From contig PGZR01000003.1 in NCBI GenBank assembly GCA_002841405.1, forward strand, positions 1-64,000: 64,000 bases of DNA, in the 5' to 3' direction. Shown here piece after piece: positions 34,774 through 43,073 of the stretch. The translations under genes were made by a program, and so were the position numbers. Position 1 is the stretch's first letter. Each line of letters opens with the position of its first letter. A model generated the notes under the pieces. The model was not told the origin of the DNA. It saw only the letters and a list, made by a program, of their open reading frames with translations, and did not search any database. The DNA is from Firmicutes bacterium HGW-Firmicutes-4 (lineage in GTDB: Bacteria; Bacillota; Clostridia; Eubacteriales; Eubacteriaceae).

Positions 34774-36750
34774 ATGAAAAGAAATTATCAGATGACGACG
34801 GATTTGCAGGTGGTTGAGGAGTATTTGGGTGAAGCGGTGCTCATTGCCTTTGATTTTGAAACGGCGCCGGGCCCGGCTTGGCGGGCGGACCGGGGGACGG
34901 CCCTGGACCCTCACCGGGGGGTGATTGTCGGGGTGTCGCTGGCGGTGGCACCGGGTACCGCGGTCTATCTGCCGCTGGGTCACCGGGATTTTGACAATAT
35001 TGATGCCCAGGCCGCCTTTGAATTTTTGCGGCGGCGGGTTTTTGAAAACCCCGGGGTCATTAAAATTGCCCATAACCTGGCCTTTGAGGCCAAGTTTCTG
35101 CTGGCCCGGGGGATTGCCCTGGTGGCCCCGGTCTATGACACCATGGCCGCGGCGCTCCTGATTTATAAAGAAGCCGGCCATTTTCGTCGGCTGGCCGATG
35201 TGGGTTTAAAGACCCTGGCCCGGGACTGGTTGGGACTTACCCTGCCGGGTTTTGTGGAGGTGGTCGGGGTCGGCAGCTTTGCCGATCTTAACCCCGGGGA
35301 TCAGGCCACCATCGCCTATGCCTGTGCTGATGCCGATCTGGCCCGGCAGCTTTATTTTCTGGAAAACGACTGGTTTGGGAAGAATATCCCGGCCCACGAA
35401 AAGCTGGTCAAGGCCATTGAGAGTCCGGTGGCGCTCTTTACCGCCCGGATGGAATACCGCGGCTTTGGGGCCGATGGGGCCGGGATTGCAGCCGCGGCCA
35501 TGACCTGTCGCGACCGGCTGGGGATTTATCAGAATGATCTGGAAAGCGGCGGCAGGCGACCGGTGCGGGTGGGCAAAAATGCCGCCACCAATGATCTGAA
35601 GGCCTATCTCTTTGAAGACCTGAAGCTGCCGGTCCTAAAACGCACCGACACCGGCAAAGCGGCTCTGGATGAGGATGCCATCAAGCAGCTGAGTGGCTAT
35701 TGCCGGGACCGGGGCCTGCCGGCAAGGGCCTATCTGGCGGCGATTTCGGCCTATCGGGGGCTGGCCAAGCTCTATAAAACCTATGTAGCGGGGCTTAGGG
35801 ACCAGATCAATCCGGCCACCGGAGCCATCCACACCCAGTTGTTTCCCCTGGGGACGGCCACCGGCCGCTTTGCTTCGGCCCAGCCCAATTGTCAGAACCT
35901 GCCGGCGGGGCCGACCCATGGCGTCAACGTCCGGGATTTTCTGGTGGCCCGGCCGGGCACCACCCTGGTGGCGGTGGATTACAGCCAGATTGAGCTGCGC
36001 ATCGGGGCCTGGTTTACCGGCGACCCCAACCTCCTGGCGGTGTACCGCGACGGCGGCGATATCCATGCCGTCACCACCGCGGCCGTCTATGGGATTTCCC
36101 TGGCCGAGGCCGGCGACAAGGGCCATCCCGATTATAAGGCCCGGCGGACGGTGGCCAAGAATATCAATTTTGGCATTTTTTACGGCCTCTATCCCCGGGG
36201 ATTGCAGAATATTCTGCGGGTCAAGGCCAATCAAAGGCTCAGCCTGGAAGCCTGTGAGGCGATGATTTTTAATCTGAAATTGGCCTATCCGGGACTGGTC
36301 CCCTGGCAGGAAGCCACCCGGGCCGCCGCCCGCTATCACGAAACCGTCGACACGGCCCTGGGCCGGCGCCGCACCCTGCCGGGGATTAATGCCCCGGAAC
36401 CGGGCCTTCAGAGTCATTTTGAGCGGGCCGCCCTCAACCACCCGATTCAGGGCACGGCGGCGGATATTTTAAAGCTGGCCATGGTCCGGCTGGAGGCGGG
36501 GCTGGCCGACCACCCCGATATCTGGCCGCTGCTAACCGTTCACGATGAGATCGTCTTTGAGGTGGCAACGGCCCGGTTGGGGGAGTCGATTGCCTGGATC
36601 ACCGCCGTGATGACAGCACCGCCCTTCCCGGGCTTTGACGTCCCCCTGGCCGTCGAAGTCACCGTCGGCGACCGCTATGGTTCGCTGGCGGGCTGGGAGC
36701 GGGCCGAATCAGGCGGGAGGAGTCACCCTGACGTACCGACCAATTGTTAA
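34774..36750 (+). CDS. Phage-type DNA polymerase, family A, with 3'-5' exonuclease
   Basis: A 658-residue polymerase without the 5' nuclease domain of chromosomal Pol I. The exonuclease domain begins with FDFETAPGP, giving the DxE ligands. Polymerase motif A is VAVDYSQIELR near residue 399, motif B is RRTVAKNINFGIFYG near 457, and motif C is LTVHDEIVFE near 588. This is the arrangement of phage replication polymerases. The start at 34774 follows AGAAAGGATAACG. The last residues (VPTNC) and the stop codon are supplied by palindrome copy 6, which has inserted into or replaced the original 3' end. The primase-helicase gene follows. Confidence 0.93.
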   Translation: MKRNYQMTTDLQVVEEYLGEAVLIAFDFETAPGPAWRADRGTALDPHRGVIVGVSLAVAPGTAVYLPLGHRDFDNIDAQAAFEFLRRRVFENPGVIKIAHNLAFEAKFLLARGIALVAPVYDTMAAALLIYKEAGHFRRLADVGLKTLARDWLGLTLPGFVEVVGVGSFADLNPGDQATIAYACADADLARQLYFLENDWFGKNIPAHEKLVKAIESPVALFTARMEYRGFGADGAGIAAAAMTCRDRLGIYQNDLESGGRRPVRVGKNAATNDLKAYLFEDLKLPVLKRTDTGKAALDEDAIKQLSGYCRDRGLPARAYLAAISAYRGLAKLYKTYVAGLRDQINPATGAIHTQLFPLGTATGRFASAQPNCQNLPAGPTHGVNVRDFLVARPGTTLVAVDYSQIELRIGAWFTGDPNLLAVYRDGGDIHAVTTAAVYGISLAEAGDKGHPDYKARRTVAKNINFGIFYGLYPRGLQNILRVKANQRLSLEACEAMIFNLKLAYPGLVPWQEATRAAARYHETVDTALGRRRTLPGINAPEPGLQSHFERAALNHPIQGTAADILKLAMVRLEAGLADHPDIWPLLTVHDEIVFEVATARLGESIAWITAVMTAPPFPGFDVPLAVEVTVGDRYGSLAGWERAESGGRSHPDVPTNC

Positions 36751-36832
36751 TCTGTTGTTCGCCACAAGCTCGGACAGGTCTATCAACCTGTCCGCCTTGA
36801 TGCGTACAACATGATGTAACAATTGTCGGTAC
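36733..36832 (+). repeat. Dispersed palindromic element, copy 6, overlapping the polymerase 3' end
   Basis: A 100-bp copy nearly identical to copy 3. Its first 18 bases (GTACCGACCAATTGTTAA) encode the last five residues and the stop of the polymerase. It lies between polymerase and primase, and the 48 bases after it resemble those after copy 5 (GGTATGGGGT and CCTCAC in both). Confidence 0.9.
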
Positions 36833-36928
36833 TGGTTGGTGCTGGTATGGGGTTGTGGCCTCACGTAAATGTCGGGCCCTACTGAGGTTTCAGCATCGGG
36901 TCCGACCATTAATAAATGGAGAAAAGCA

Positions 36929-39274
36929 ATGAAAAATAAATCGTTAAAACAGATCATTCCCCTGGATATCAGTCCGGCGGTCTTTCTGGCCGCCTTTGGC
37001 CCCGGGCCCTATGGGCTGCGGTCTTTTGCCGAGGGGGCGGCGGGCCGCGGCGGGGGCCGCAACCGGACGGCCACGGCGATCGAGCTGGCCGATCCGGAGG
37101 GGGCCCTGCTAGCAGAGCTGCGGGCCGAAAATGACGGGGAGCGGCGGGGGATCTTTTTTGTGGTCAACCCCGGCGGCCATAAGGATGCCGAGATCACCGG
37201 GGTGGCGGCCCAGTTTGTGGAGGCCGACGACCTGCCGCTGGCGACCCAGTGGGATAACCTGATGGCCTTTCCGCTGCCGCCCTCGATTGTGGTAAAAACC
37301 CGCAAGTCCCTGCATGGTTACTGGCTGATGACCCTGTCATCTGGAGGAGACGCAACCCCTGATCAAGACACCCCCGTCCTGGCCCGCTTCACCCCGCTCC
37401 AAAAACAACTGGCGGCCCACTTTGGCGGCGATCCGGTGATTTCAAACCCCAGCCGGGTCATGCGGCTGCCGGGTTTTAACCACCATAAGGCCGAGCCGGT
37501 GGCGGTAGCCTGTATGCTCTTTGAACCCGACCGCCGTTATGACCAGACCGAGCTGGCCGCGGCCCTTAAGCAGCTGCATCCCGATGACCCCCGCTTCAGG
37601 GCGACCGCCGCCCCCAAAAGCCCGGCCAAGGCCCGGCCTGCGGTGGCTCTGGATCGGCCCCGGGGGGATTTTGATCTGGATCAGCTATTGAGTGGCTGCG
37701 ATTTTATCCGCTACTGTCAGGAAGCCGCCGCCAGTCTGCCGGAGCCGCTGTGGTATCCGATGATTACCAATCTGGCCGATGTCCCCGGCGGTGAGGCGGC
37801 CATCCATCGTCTGTCGGCAGCCCATCCCGGTTACAGCTTTGCGGCCACGGCGGCCAAAATTGCCCAGTTTCGCCGCTCAGGCACCGGTCCCTTTACCTGT
37901 GAAACCATTGCCGCCTGGGGCTTTACCTGTCCTAAGCTCGGCCACTGTCCGGCCCAGCGGCCCCAGGACCGCGGTCAGGTGCCACCGCCGCCCTGGTATC
38001 GGCAAAGCCGGACCGGCCTGCGGCTGATCCCCGGCGTCCTGGCCAATGCCCTGGCGGCCCACAAAAAGATCTTTTATTCCCGGCAATGCTATTATCAGTA
38101 TCTGGGTGGGGTTTATCAAAAGGTCGATGAGCTCCACGTCAAGCACATCATCCGCAAATACCTGCGCCTTGATGATGTCATGATGCATCAGATCAACGAC
38201 ATCGCCGGCCAGTGGACCATGGAAATCCTCAAAAGCCCGGACCGTCTCAATGTTAACCGCGACCTGATCAATTTAAAAAACGGCCTCTATGACCGCTGCA
38301 CCCGGACGCTTCGGCCCCATGATCCCGACCTGCTGTCAACCATTCAGCTGGCGGTGTCCTATCAGCCCCAGGCCCCGGCCCCGCTTTTTGCGGCCTTTTT
38401 AGATGATTGTTTGGACCCGGCCACCCAGGTGCTGGTCCAGGAGCTGTGCGGCTATCTGCTGGTGCCGGAAACCCGGGCCCAGAAGGCTTTTGTCCTGGTG
38501 GGGGAAGGGGGCGCCGGCAAATCGACCCTGCTTTCGGTGATTCAGGAGCTTTTGTTGGGGGCGGCCAATGTTTCTAATATTTCCTGGCAGAATCTCGGCG
38601 AGACCTTTTTAACCGCCGAGCTGGACGGCCGGCTGGCCAATATCTTTGCCGATCTGCCCTCTAAAAACATTGACGACAGCACCCTCTTTAAGAGTATCAC
38701 CGGGGAGGACTGGCTGACCGCCCAGCGCAAAAACAAGGACCCTCACGGCTTTAAGAGTACCGCCCGGCTGGTCTTTTCCTGCAACAGCATCCCCAAAAAT
38801 CTGGGCGACCGCAGCGAGGCCTTTTACCGCCGCCTGGTGATCATCCCCTTTGGACCACCCAAACCGCCGGCCCAGCGGGACCTCCATTTAAAGGATAAAC
38901 TGGCCCGGGAGGCCCCGGGGATTCTCAACTGGGCCCTGGCCGGACTGGCCCGGCTGGCCGATAACGGCTATCGCTTCAGTGAATCCGCGGCCAGCCGGGA
39001 AGCCCTCAATAGCTATCGGGTGGCCGGCAGCTCGGTGCTGTCCTTTGTGGCGGATTGCTGCCTGGTGGGTCCCGGACGGCAGGTGGCGGCGGCCCAGCTC
39101 TACCACGCCTACCAGCAGTACAGCGGGGCTTCGGGGCTGCGGCCGGTTAGCCAGAAACGCTTCTGGATGGAGTTAAAAGAAAGCTATGGGATGGTGGAAA
39201 AAACGAAGGATTCATTGTCGAGACGGGCGATTTACGAAGGCATTGACCTGGAAGAATTGGCTGATTTTGGCTGA
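36929..39274 (+). CDS. Phage/plasmid primase-helicase (P4/D5 type)
   Basis: A 781-residue replication protein. The N-terminal part to about residue 280 resembles an archaeo-eukaryotic-type or RepB-like primase region (VVKTRKSLHGYWLM, SNPSRVMRLPGFNHHKAEPV). The C-terminal part is an SF3 helicase of the P4/poxvirus D5 family: Walker A GEGGAGKST near residue 525, Walker B-like ANIFADLPS, and the sensor stretch RLVFSCNSIPKNLGDRSEAF. It should unwind and prime DNA for the polymerase encoded upstream. The start at 36929 has ATGGAGAAAAGC upstream. GC-rich codon use matches the polymerase, not the AT-rich cassette further on. Confidence 0.9.
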   Translation: MKNKSLKQIIPLDISPAVFLAAFGPGPYGLRSFAEGAAGRGGGRNRTATAIELADPEGALLAELRAENDGERRGIFFVVNPGGHKDAEITGVAAQFVEADDLPLATQWDNLMAFPLPPSIVVKTRKSLHGYWLMTLSSGGDATPDQDTPVLARFTPLQKQLAAHFGGDPVISNPSRVMRLPGFNHHKAEPVAVACMLFEPDRRYDQTELAAALKQLHPDDPRFRATAAPKSPAKARPAVALDRPRGDFDLDQLLSGCDFIRYCQEAAASLPEPLWYPMITNLADVPGGEAAIHRLSAAHPGYSFAATAAKIAQFRRSGTGPFTCETIAAWGFTCPKLGHCPAQRPQDRGQVPPPPWYRQSRTGLRLIPGVLANALAAHKKIFYSRQCYYQYLGGVYQKVDELHVKHIIRKYLRLDDVMMHQINDIAGQWTMEILKSPDRLNVNRDLINLKNGLYDRCTRTLRPHDPDLLSTIQLAVSYQPQAPAPLFAAFLDDCLDPATQVLVQELCGYLLVPETRAQKAFVLVGEGGAGKSTLLSVIQELLLGAANVSNISWQNLGETFLTAELDGRLANIFADLPSKNIDDSTLFKSITGEDWLTAQRKNKDPHGFKSTARLVFSCNSIPKNLGDRSEAFYRRLVIIPFGPPKPPAQRDLHLKDKLAREAPGILNWALAGLARLADNGYRFSESAASREALNSYRVAGSSVLSFVADCCLVGPGRQVAAAQLYHAYQQYSGASGLRPVSQKRFWMELKESYGMVEKTKDSLSRRAIYEGIDLEELADFG

Positions 39275-39328
39275 AGATGAACAAAATAAGACAAAGTGGC
39301 GATTTCGTTATCACCAAAACCCCCAAAA

Positions 39329-39485
39329 CGAAGGGGTTTCGAAGCTTTTCGAAGGGGTTGCGAAGGGGTTAAACGGCTCTAATAAAGGATTCGAAGGGGT
39401 CGAAGGGGTTTTTTCCAAACTCAGCCTATAGAAACAAAAAAAACAAAATAAGCCAGGCGGCTTTTTTTAACCCCCAACCCCTTCG
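39329..39485. repeat. Iteron-like CGAAGGGGTT repeats, candidate origin
   Basis: CGAAGGGGT(T) occurs at 39329, 39350, 39361, 39392 and 39401, with a further degenerate unit CGAAGCTTTT at 39340. An inverted copy, AACCCCTTCG, is at 39476-39485. The spacings of 21, 11, 31 and 9 bases are not multiples of three throughout, so this is not simply a protein repeat. It follows the primase-helicase gene, a usual place for a replication origin. The 419-bp gap to the next gene otherwise holds only the weak hairpin below. Confidence 0.55.
39450..39468 (+). terminator. Short terminator-like hairpin
   Basis: AAGCC (39450-39454) and GGCTT (39459-39463) with a four-base loop, followed by a T tract. Weak stem. 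Confidence 0.4.
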
Positions 39486-39693
39486 ACTCCTTCGGAAAAG
39501 GCGAAACCGGGTGAAAAGAAATAAAGGAAAAAGTAATGGAAAAAGCATACCGGAGGATGAAAGGGGGACGTTACGGCGTGTCAGCTCTTAGGATGACATC
39601 CCGTAATGTTCCCCTGTCATGCGGAGGAAACGACAGCCCTCTGGCAGCAACCCGGCGGTGCCACCGCAAGCCCCAAAAAGAAAGGAGCCCCTC

Positions 39694-40080
39694 ATGAGTA
39701 ATAAATCCATCAAAACGATTAAAGCGTCGATCACCGACCTGCAGGCCCGGATCTGGCGCAATACCCAATATCTGGGCCACACTCAGAAACAGTTGTCCTC
39801 GATTTACCGGGCCAGTCCGGCCACTGCCCACCGCAGCCGCCAGCAAGTCCGGACGCTGCAGGCCGCCATTGCCCGGGACAGCCGCCACTTAGAAGCCGCC
39901 AGCCGGGCCCTGGTCGCCGCCATCGACAGCCAGGAAAACCCCCAGATCCAGGAAATCCTGACCCGCCGCTATGTAAAAGATCAACCCTTTGCCGCGATCG
40001 CCGCGGCCATGGGCTATGATCTGCGCTGGGTCTACCGGCTCCATGCCCGGGGGGTAGGGGACGAAAAAAAGCCGGGTTAA
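39694..40080 (+). CDS. Phage-type transcriptional regulator (sigma region 4-like HTH)
   Basis: A 128-residue basic protein. Its C-terminal third contains EILTRRYVKDQPFAAIAAAM followed by GYDLRWVYRLHARG, a helix-turn-helix like that of sigma-70 region 4. It resembles the small DUF1492/RinA/ArpU-type activators that switch on late genes in Firmicute phages. The N-terminal part is helical and rich in Arg and Gln. The start follows AAAGGAGCCCCTC. It sits between the replication genes and the lysis genes, the normal position of a late-gene activator, though no structural genes follow. The exact family is inferred from pattern and length. Confidence 0.7.
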   Translation: MSNKSIKTIKASITDLQARIWRNTQYLGHTQKQLSSIYRASPATAHRSRQQVRTLQAAIARDSRHLEAASRALVAAIDSQENPQIQEILTRRYVKDQPFAAIAAAMGYDLRWVYRLHARGVGDEKKPG

Positions 40081-40130
40081 AAGCTAACGATGGGTTGTCG
40101 TTAAACTAATCGATGCAGATTAACACGCCA

Positions 40131-40160
40131 TTTAAAGCCATCTGCCACCCATGCTACACT
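40131..40160 (+). promoter_or_regulatory. Possible promoter before the DUF1659 gene
   Basis: TACACT (40155-40160) with a TG at the extended -10 position and TTTAAA (40131-40136) at 18-bp spacing. Confidence 0.4.
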
Positions 40161-40190
40161 AAAGACAAATCTAGGAAGGGAGGACAAACC

Positions 40191-40412
40191 ATGGCAGTAA
40201 CCACTGATTTTCTGGAACAGAAGCTCCAGATCCGCTCCAACCACGGCATCGTCGATGGCAAGGAAAAAGTCACCAGCCGCACCTACGGCGATGTCAAAGC
40301 CGACGCCACCGATACCGACATCTATGATGTGGCCGAGATCATTGCCGGGCTGCAGCAGCCGGTGATGGAAGAAGTCATCAAACAGGAAGTAAGCCTGATC
40401 ATCCCCGTGTAA
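40191..40412 (+). CDS. DUF1659 family protein
   Basis: A 73-residue protein (AVTTDFLEQKLQIRSNHGI at the start; TDIYDVAEIIAGLQ in the middle). It matches in length and pattern the DUF1659 family, small Firmicute proteins of unknown function that usually pair with DUF2922, as here. The start follows AGGAAGGGAGGACAAACC. Palindrome copy 7 begins 15 bases after its stop, between it and the DUF2922 gene. The pair often lies near holin and lysin genes. Confidence 0.8.
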   Translation: MAVTTDFLEQKLQIRSNHGIVDGKEKVTSRTYGDVKADATDTDIYDVAEIIAGLQQPVMEEVIKQEVSLIIPV

Positions 40413-40426
40413 AACGACGTCAAGCC

Positions 40427-40493
40427 GTGCCGACCAATTGTTAATCTGTTGTTCGCTCCGATGCGAACAACATGATGTAACAATTGTCGGCAC
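40427..40493 (+). repeat. Dispersed palindromic element, copy 7 (short, with paired substitutions)
   Basis: A 67-bp copy of the short form. Here the end is GTGCCG and the other end CGGCAC, so both arms changed together compared with GTACCG/CGGTAC. The inner positions GTTCGC and GCGAAC also pair better than in other copies (GCGTAC). It lies between the DUF1659 and DUF2922 genes. Confidence 0.85.
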
Positions 40494-40555
40494 TGGGGTT
40501 CGGCCTGCATGGGCTGAACTTCGCAATGGCTGAATCTAAAGAAAGGAGGAACCCA

Positions 40556-40780
40556 ATGGCAGCAAATACCATCTTGCAACTGACCTTTAAACGGTCGGAT
40601 CTGAAAACCACCACCATGTCGATTACCAATCCCAAGCCGGGACTGACCGTGGAAGCGGTCAATACCGCCATGGCGGGCATCATTGCCAAAAACATTTTTG
40701 CCCCGGATGGCATGGACCTGATCTCCAAGGCCAAGGCTGAACTGGTCGTCACCGACACCACCGCCTTTTCCATGAGCTAG
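40556..40780 (+). CDS. DUF2922 family protein
   Basis: A 74-residue protein (ANTILQLTFKRSDLKTTTMS at the start, then PGLTVEAVNTAMAGIIAKNI). It has the length and pattern of DUF2922, small Firmicute proteins that go with DUF1659. The function of the pair is unknown. The start follows GAAAGGAGGAACCCA. The endolysin gene follows after 51 bases. Confidence 0.8.
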   Translation: MAANTILQLTFKRSDLKTTTMSITNPKPGLTVEAVNTAMAGIIAKNIFAPDGMDLISKAKAELVVTDTTAFSMS

Positions 40781-40831
40781 GCAAAGAAGGGGCGGGTAAC
40801 CGCCCCGACAAAAAACCAGAAAGGATAGGAT

Positions 40832-41377
40832 ATGAACCCATTTATTAAAAAAGTACAGGAAGCCCTGGCGGCCCGGGGCTATGCGCCCGGGCCCATTGAC
40901 GGCCGGGACGGGCCCAAGACCAGGAAGGCGGTTAAAGCCTTCCAAAAAGATTCCGGGCTGGAGCCCGATGGCCAGGTCGGCCGTCTCACCGAAAACCGGC
41001 TCTTTACCGACCAACTTAGCATCATCTCCTTTGATGGCGATGGCTCGACGCCCCATTTTGCCCGGGACGAATTTGCCTGTGATTGCGGCGGGGCCTATTG
41101 CGACGGTTTCCCGGCGGCGATGAACCTGGAGCTGCTGCTGAAGCTGGAAGCCCTGCGCAATGCCCTTGACGTCCCGGTGCGGATCACCTCCGGGGTCCGC
41201 TGCCCGACCCGCAACGATGAGGTCGGGGGCGTCCAGAATTCCCAGCATCTCTTTGGTCAGGCCGCCGATTGCTATGCCCACGGCATCCCGATTGCCACCG
41301 TCGCCGCCATTGGTGAGAGCCTGGGGTTGACCGCGATCCTCTATGAGGCCGAGGGCTTTGTCCATCTGGCGGTATAG
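40832..41377 (+). CDS. Endolysin: peptidoglycan-binding plus M15 peptidase
   Basis: A 181-residue cell-wall hydrolase. Residues 1-60 form a PG_binding_1 domain (VQEALAARGYAPGPIDGRDG, TRKAVKAFQKDSGL). The rest is an M15_3-type zinc peptidase with SQHLFGQAADCYA, which supplies His and Asp ligands, and FVHLAV, which supplies the last His. It cleaves cross-links or D-Ala ends of peptidoglycan. No signal peptide is present, consistent with release through the holin encoded next. The start follows AGAAAGGATAGGAT. Its last 35 bases overlap the holin frame. Confidence 0.9.
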   Translation: MNPFIKKVQEALAARGYAPGPIDGRDGPKTRKAVKAFQKDSGLEPDGQVGRLTENRLFTDQLSIISFDGDGSTPHFARDEFACDCGGAYCDGFPAAMNLELLLKLEALRNALDVPVRITSGVRCPTRNDEVGGVQNSQHLFGQAADCYAHGIPIATVAAIGESLGLTAILYEAEGFVHLAV

Positions 41378-41786
41378 CTGGGCTCTGGTTGGCGGCCTGG
41401 TCGGTCAGATCCTGGGTGGTTGGGACGGCTTTCTGCTTTGCCTGACCGCCTTTGTGGTGATCGACTACCTGACCGGCTTTCTGGCCGCAGCCTGGCAAAA
41501 ACGGCTGTCCAGTGCCCAGGGCTTTCGCGGCATCCTTAAAAAAGTGCTGATCTTTATGGTGGTGGGGATGGGCCACCTGCTCGACACCGCCCTGCTGGGT
41601 GGGGCCGGGGCCCCGCTGCGGTCGGCGCTGATTTTTTTCTATATCGCCAACGAAGGCCTGAGCATTTTTGAAAACCTGGCCGTCCTGGGGGTGCCCATCC
41701 CCAAACGCCTCAAACAGGTGATCGCAGAGCTGGGGCAGGAGGACGACCCCAGACCGGCCGATCAAGCCAGCGCCTCGATTGAATAA
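41343..41786 (+). CDS. Holin (phage_holin_4 type)
   Basis: A 147-residue membrane protein of the toxin-secretion/lysis holin family. After a basic start there are hydrophobic segments: ALVGGLVGQILGGWDGFLLC, LTAFVVIDYLTGFLAAAW, and VLIFMVVGMGHLLDTALL, followed by GAPLRSALIFFYIANEGLSI and a charged tail. It makes the membrane lesion that lets the endolysin out. The N-terminus overlaps the endolysin by 35 bases and may be abnormal: the usual holin start region is replaced by endolysin-overlapping codons (MRPRALSIWRYS). Its C-terminal half reappears in the chimeric remnant at 29.5 kb. Confidence 0.85.
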   Translation: MRPRALSIWRYSWALVGGLVGQILGGWDGFLLCLTAFVVIDYLTGFLAAAWQKRLSSAQGFRGILKKVLIFMVVGMGHLLDTALLGGAGAPLRSALIFFYIANEGLSIFENLAVLGVPIPKRLKQVIAELGQEDDPRPADQASASIE

Positions 41787-41811
41787 GATCCGGATAAAAA
41801 GTAGCACCCAT

Positions 41812-41857
41812 GAACCCCCAAAAATCCCTCGGTCTGAGGGGCTTTTGGGGGTTCTTT
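41812..41857 (+). terminator. Terminator of the lysis genes
   Basis: GAACCCCCAAAA (41812-41823) and TTTTGGGGGTTC (41843-41854) pair perfectly and enclose a second stem CCCTC/GAGGG. A short T tract follows. Confidence 0.9.
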
Positions 41858-41912
41858 GTCGGTACGGTGGTGTCAGATACCAGCCGGTATCCCCCGATTC
41901 CGTAAAAGAAGA

Positions 41913-41941
41913 TTGATCTTTTAGCCCGTAAACGCTACAAT
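41913..41941 (+). promoter_or_regulatory. Probable promoter of radC
   Basis: TTGATC (41913-41918) and TACAAT (41936-41941) are separated by 17 bp. The radC start is 45 bases downstream. Confidence 0.6.
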
Positions 41942-41985
41942 AAAGGCAACGAAGTAGAAAAAATCGGCCCGGAAAGGAAGCGGAC

Positions 41986-42675
41986 ATGGATAAAAAAAGC
42001 GATCAGAATCCCCATAAAGGCCACCGTCAGCGGCTTAAAAAGCGGGTTATCAAAGAAGGCATCGACTCTTTTGAGGATCATCAGATTCTCGAGCTGCTGC
42101 TTTTTTACGGCATCCCGATGAAGGACACCAACGCCCTGGCCCATGCCCTGATCGACCGCTACGGGTCATTGTCCGGGGTCTTTGACGCCGATCCCCGGGA
42201 TCTCTGCGACCAGGCCGGCATCACCGAAAACACCGCCCTGCTGCTGTCGCTGATCCCGGCCCTGGCGCGGCGCTACCAGCAGGGCAAGCTGGCCGCCAAA
42301 GCCGTCCTAAGCAGCACCACCGCCGCCGGGGAATACACCCTGTCGCTTTTTACCGGCCGCCTTAACGAAGCTTTTTATGTGATCTCTCTGGATAGTCAGA
42401 ACCGCGTCAACCAGGCCAGCCTGCTCCATGAGGGCACCATCAACGAGGCCCCGGTTTACCCCCGGCTGATTGTCGAAACGGCCCTGCGCCACCAGGCCGC
42501 CAGCATCATCCTGGCCCACAACCACCCCGGCGGCAGCCTGGCTCCCTCACCGGCCGATCTGGCCGTGACCCAGCGGATTAAAGCCGCCACCGAAGCCATC
42601 GCTATCACCGTGGTCGACCATATTATCGTGGCCGGCGACGGCTATTACAGCTTTGCCGAGAACCGGGTGCTCTAG
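41986..42675 (+). CDS. radC: RadC/JAB-domain protein
   Basis: A 229-residue protein. Residues 10-75 form the helix-hairpin-helix-like N-terminus (HRQRLKKRVIKEGIDSFED, YGSLSGVFDADPRDL). Residues 105-229 are the JAB metalloprotease-like domain, with the metal-binding motif HNHPGGSLAPSPADL. RadC was named for DNA repair, but its role is unsettled; it is common on mobile elements. The start follows GAAAGGAAGCGGAC. It has its own promoter, so it is not just a tail of the lysis operon. A truncated WYL regulator follows after 53 bases. Confidence 0.92.
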   Translation: MDKKSDQNPHKGHRQRLKKRVIKEGIDSFEDHQILELLLFYGIPMKDTNALAHALIDRYGSLSGVFDADPRDLCDQAGITENTALLLSLIPALARRYQQGKLAAKAVLSSTTAAGEYTLSLFTGRLNEAFYVISLDSQNRVNQASLLHEGTINEAPVYPRLIVETALRHQAASIILAHNHPGGSLAPSPADLAVTQRIKAATEAIAITVVDHIIVAGDGYYSFAENRVL

Positions 42676-42930
42676 GGTGCCGACCACCGACAAATTTAAG
42701 GGGCCGCCCCCAGACAGGCAGGTAAACCATGGCCGATACCAAACTTAAGATGCTCCGGGTCCTTGATATCCTCACCGAAACCGACCCCGACCATCCCCTG
42801 ACCACCGCCCAGATTGCCGACCAGCTCAGCCTTTTTGGTCTGAGTGCCGAGCGCAAGGCGATTAACCGCGATATCCACGTGCTGCAGGAGGCCGGCTATG
42901 ATATCCGCCCCTGCCCGGACAACAAGCCCG

Positions 42931-42961
42931 CCCGACCATCACCGCGATGGTCGGGTTTTTT
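42931..42961 (+). terminator. Terminator within the truncated WYL frame
   Basis: CCCGACCATC (42931-42940) and GATGGTCGGG (42946-42955) form a perfect 10-bp stem with a five-base loop, followed by T6. It probably once followed the missing 3' part of the gene or another gene. Confidence 0.92.
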
Positions 42962-43045
42962 AGCAGATGTTAGGTTTTTTGGAAGCCAAGTCATCGATGG
43001 CGGCCTTTTTGTTGAAAAAAAAGGTTGGTTTGGGCGGATAAGGTT

Positions 43046-43073
43046 TTGCGTTTCCGTACGAAAAGCGTATAAT
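43046..43073 (+). promoter_or_regulatory. Probable promoter of the PLD-helicase gene
   Basis: TTGCGT (43046-43051), 16 bp, TATAAT (43068-43073). The context AAAAGCGTATAATA is close to that of the WYL gene promoter at 31369. Confidence 0.6.

Noticed and set aside
35635-36441. Minus-strand frame (268 codons) opposite the polymerase
   Set aside because: Shadow of the polymerase, which contains all family A motifs.
41858-41907. GTCGGTACGG and AGCCGGTATC near 41860-41890 as an eighth palindrome copy
   Set aside because: Only a few bases match the outer arm and the opposite arm is absent.
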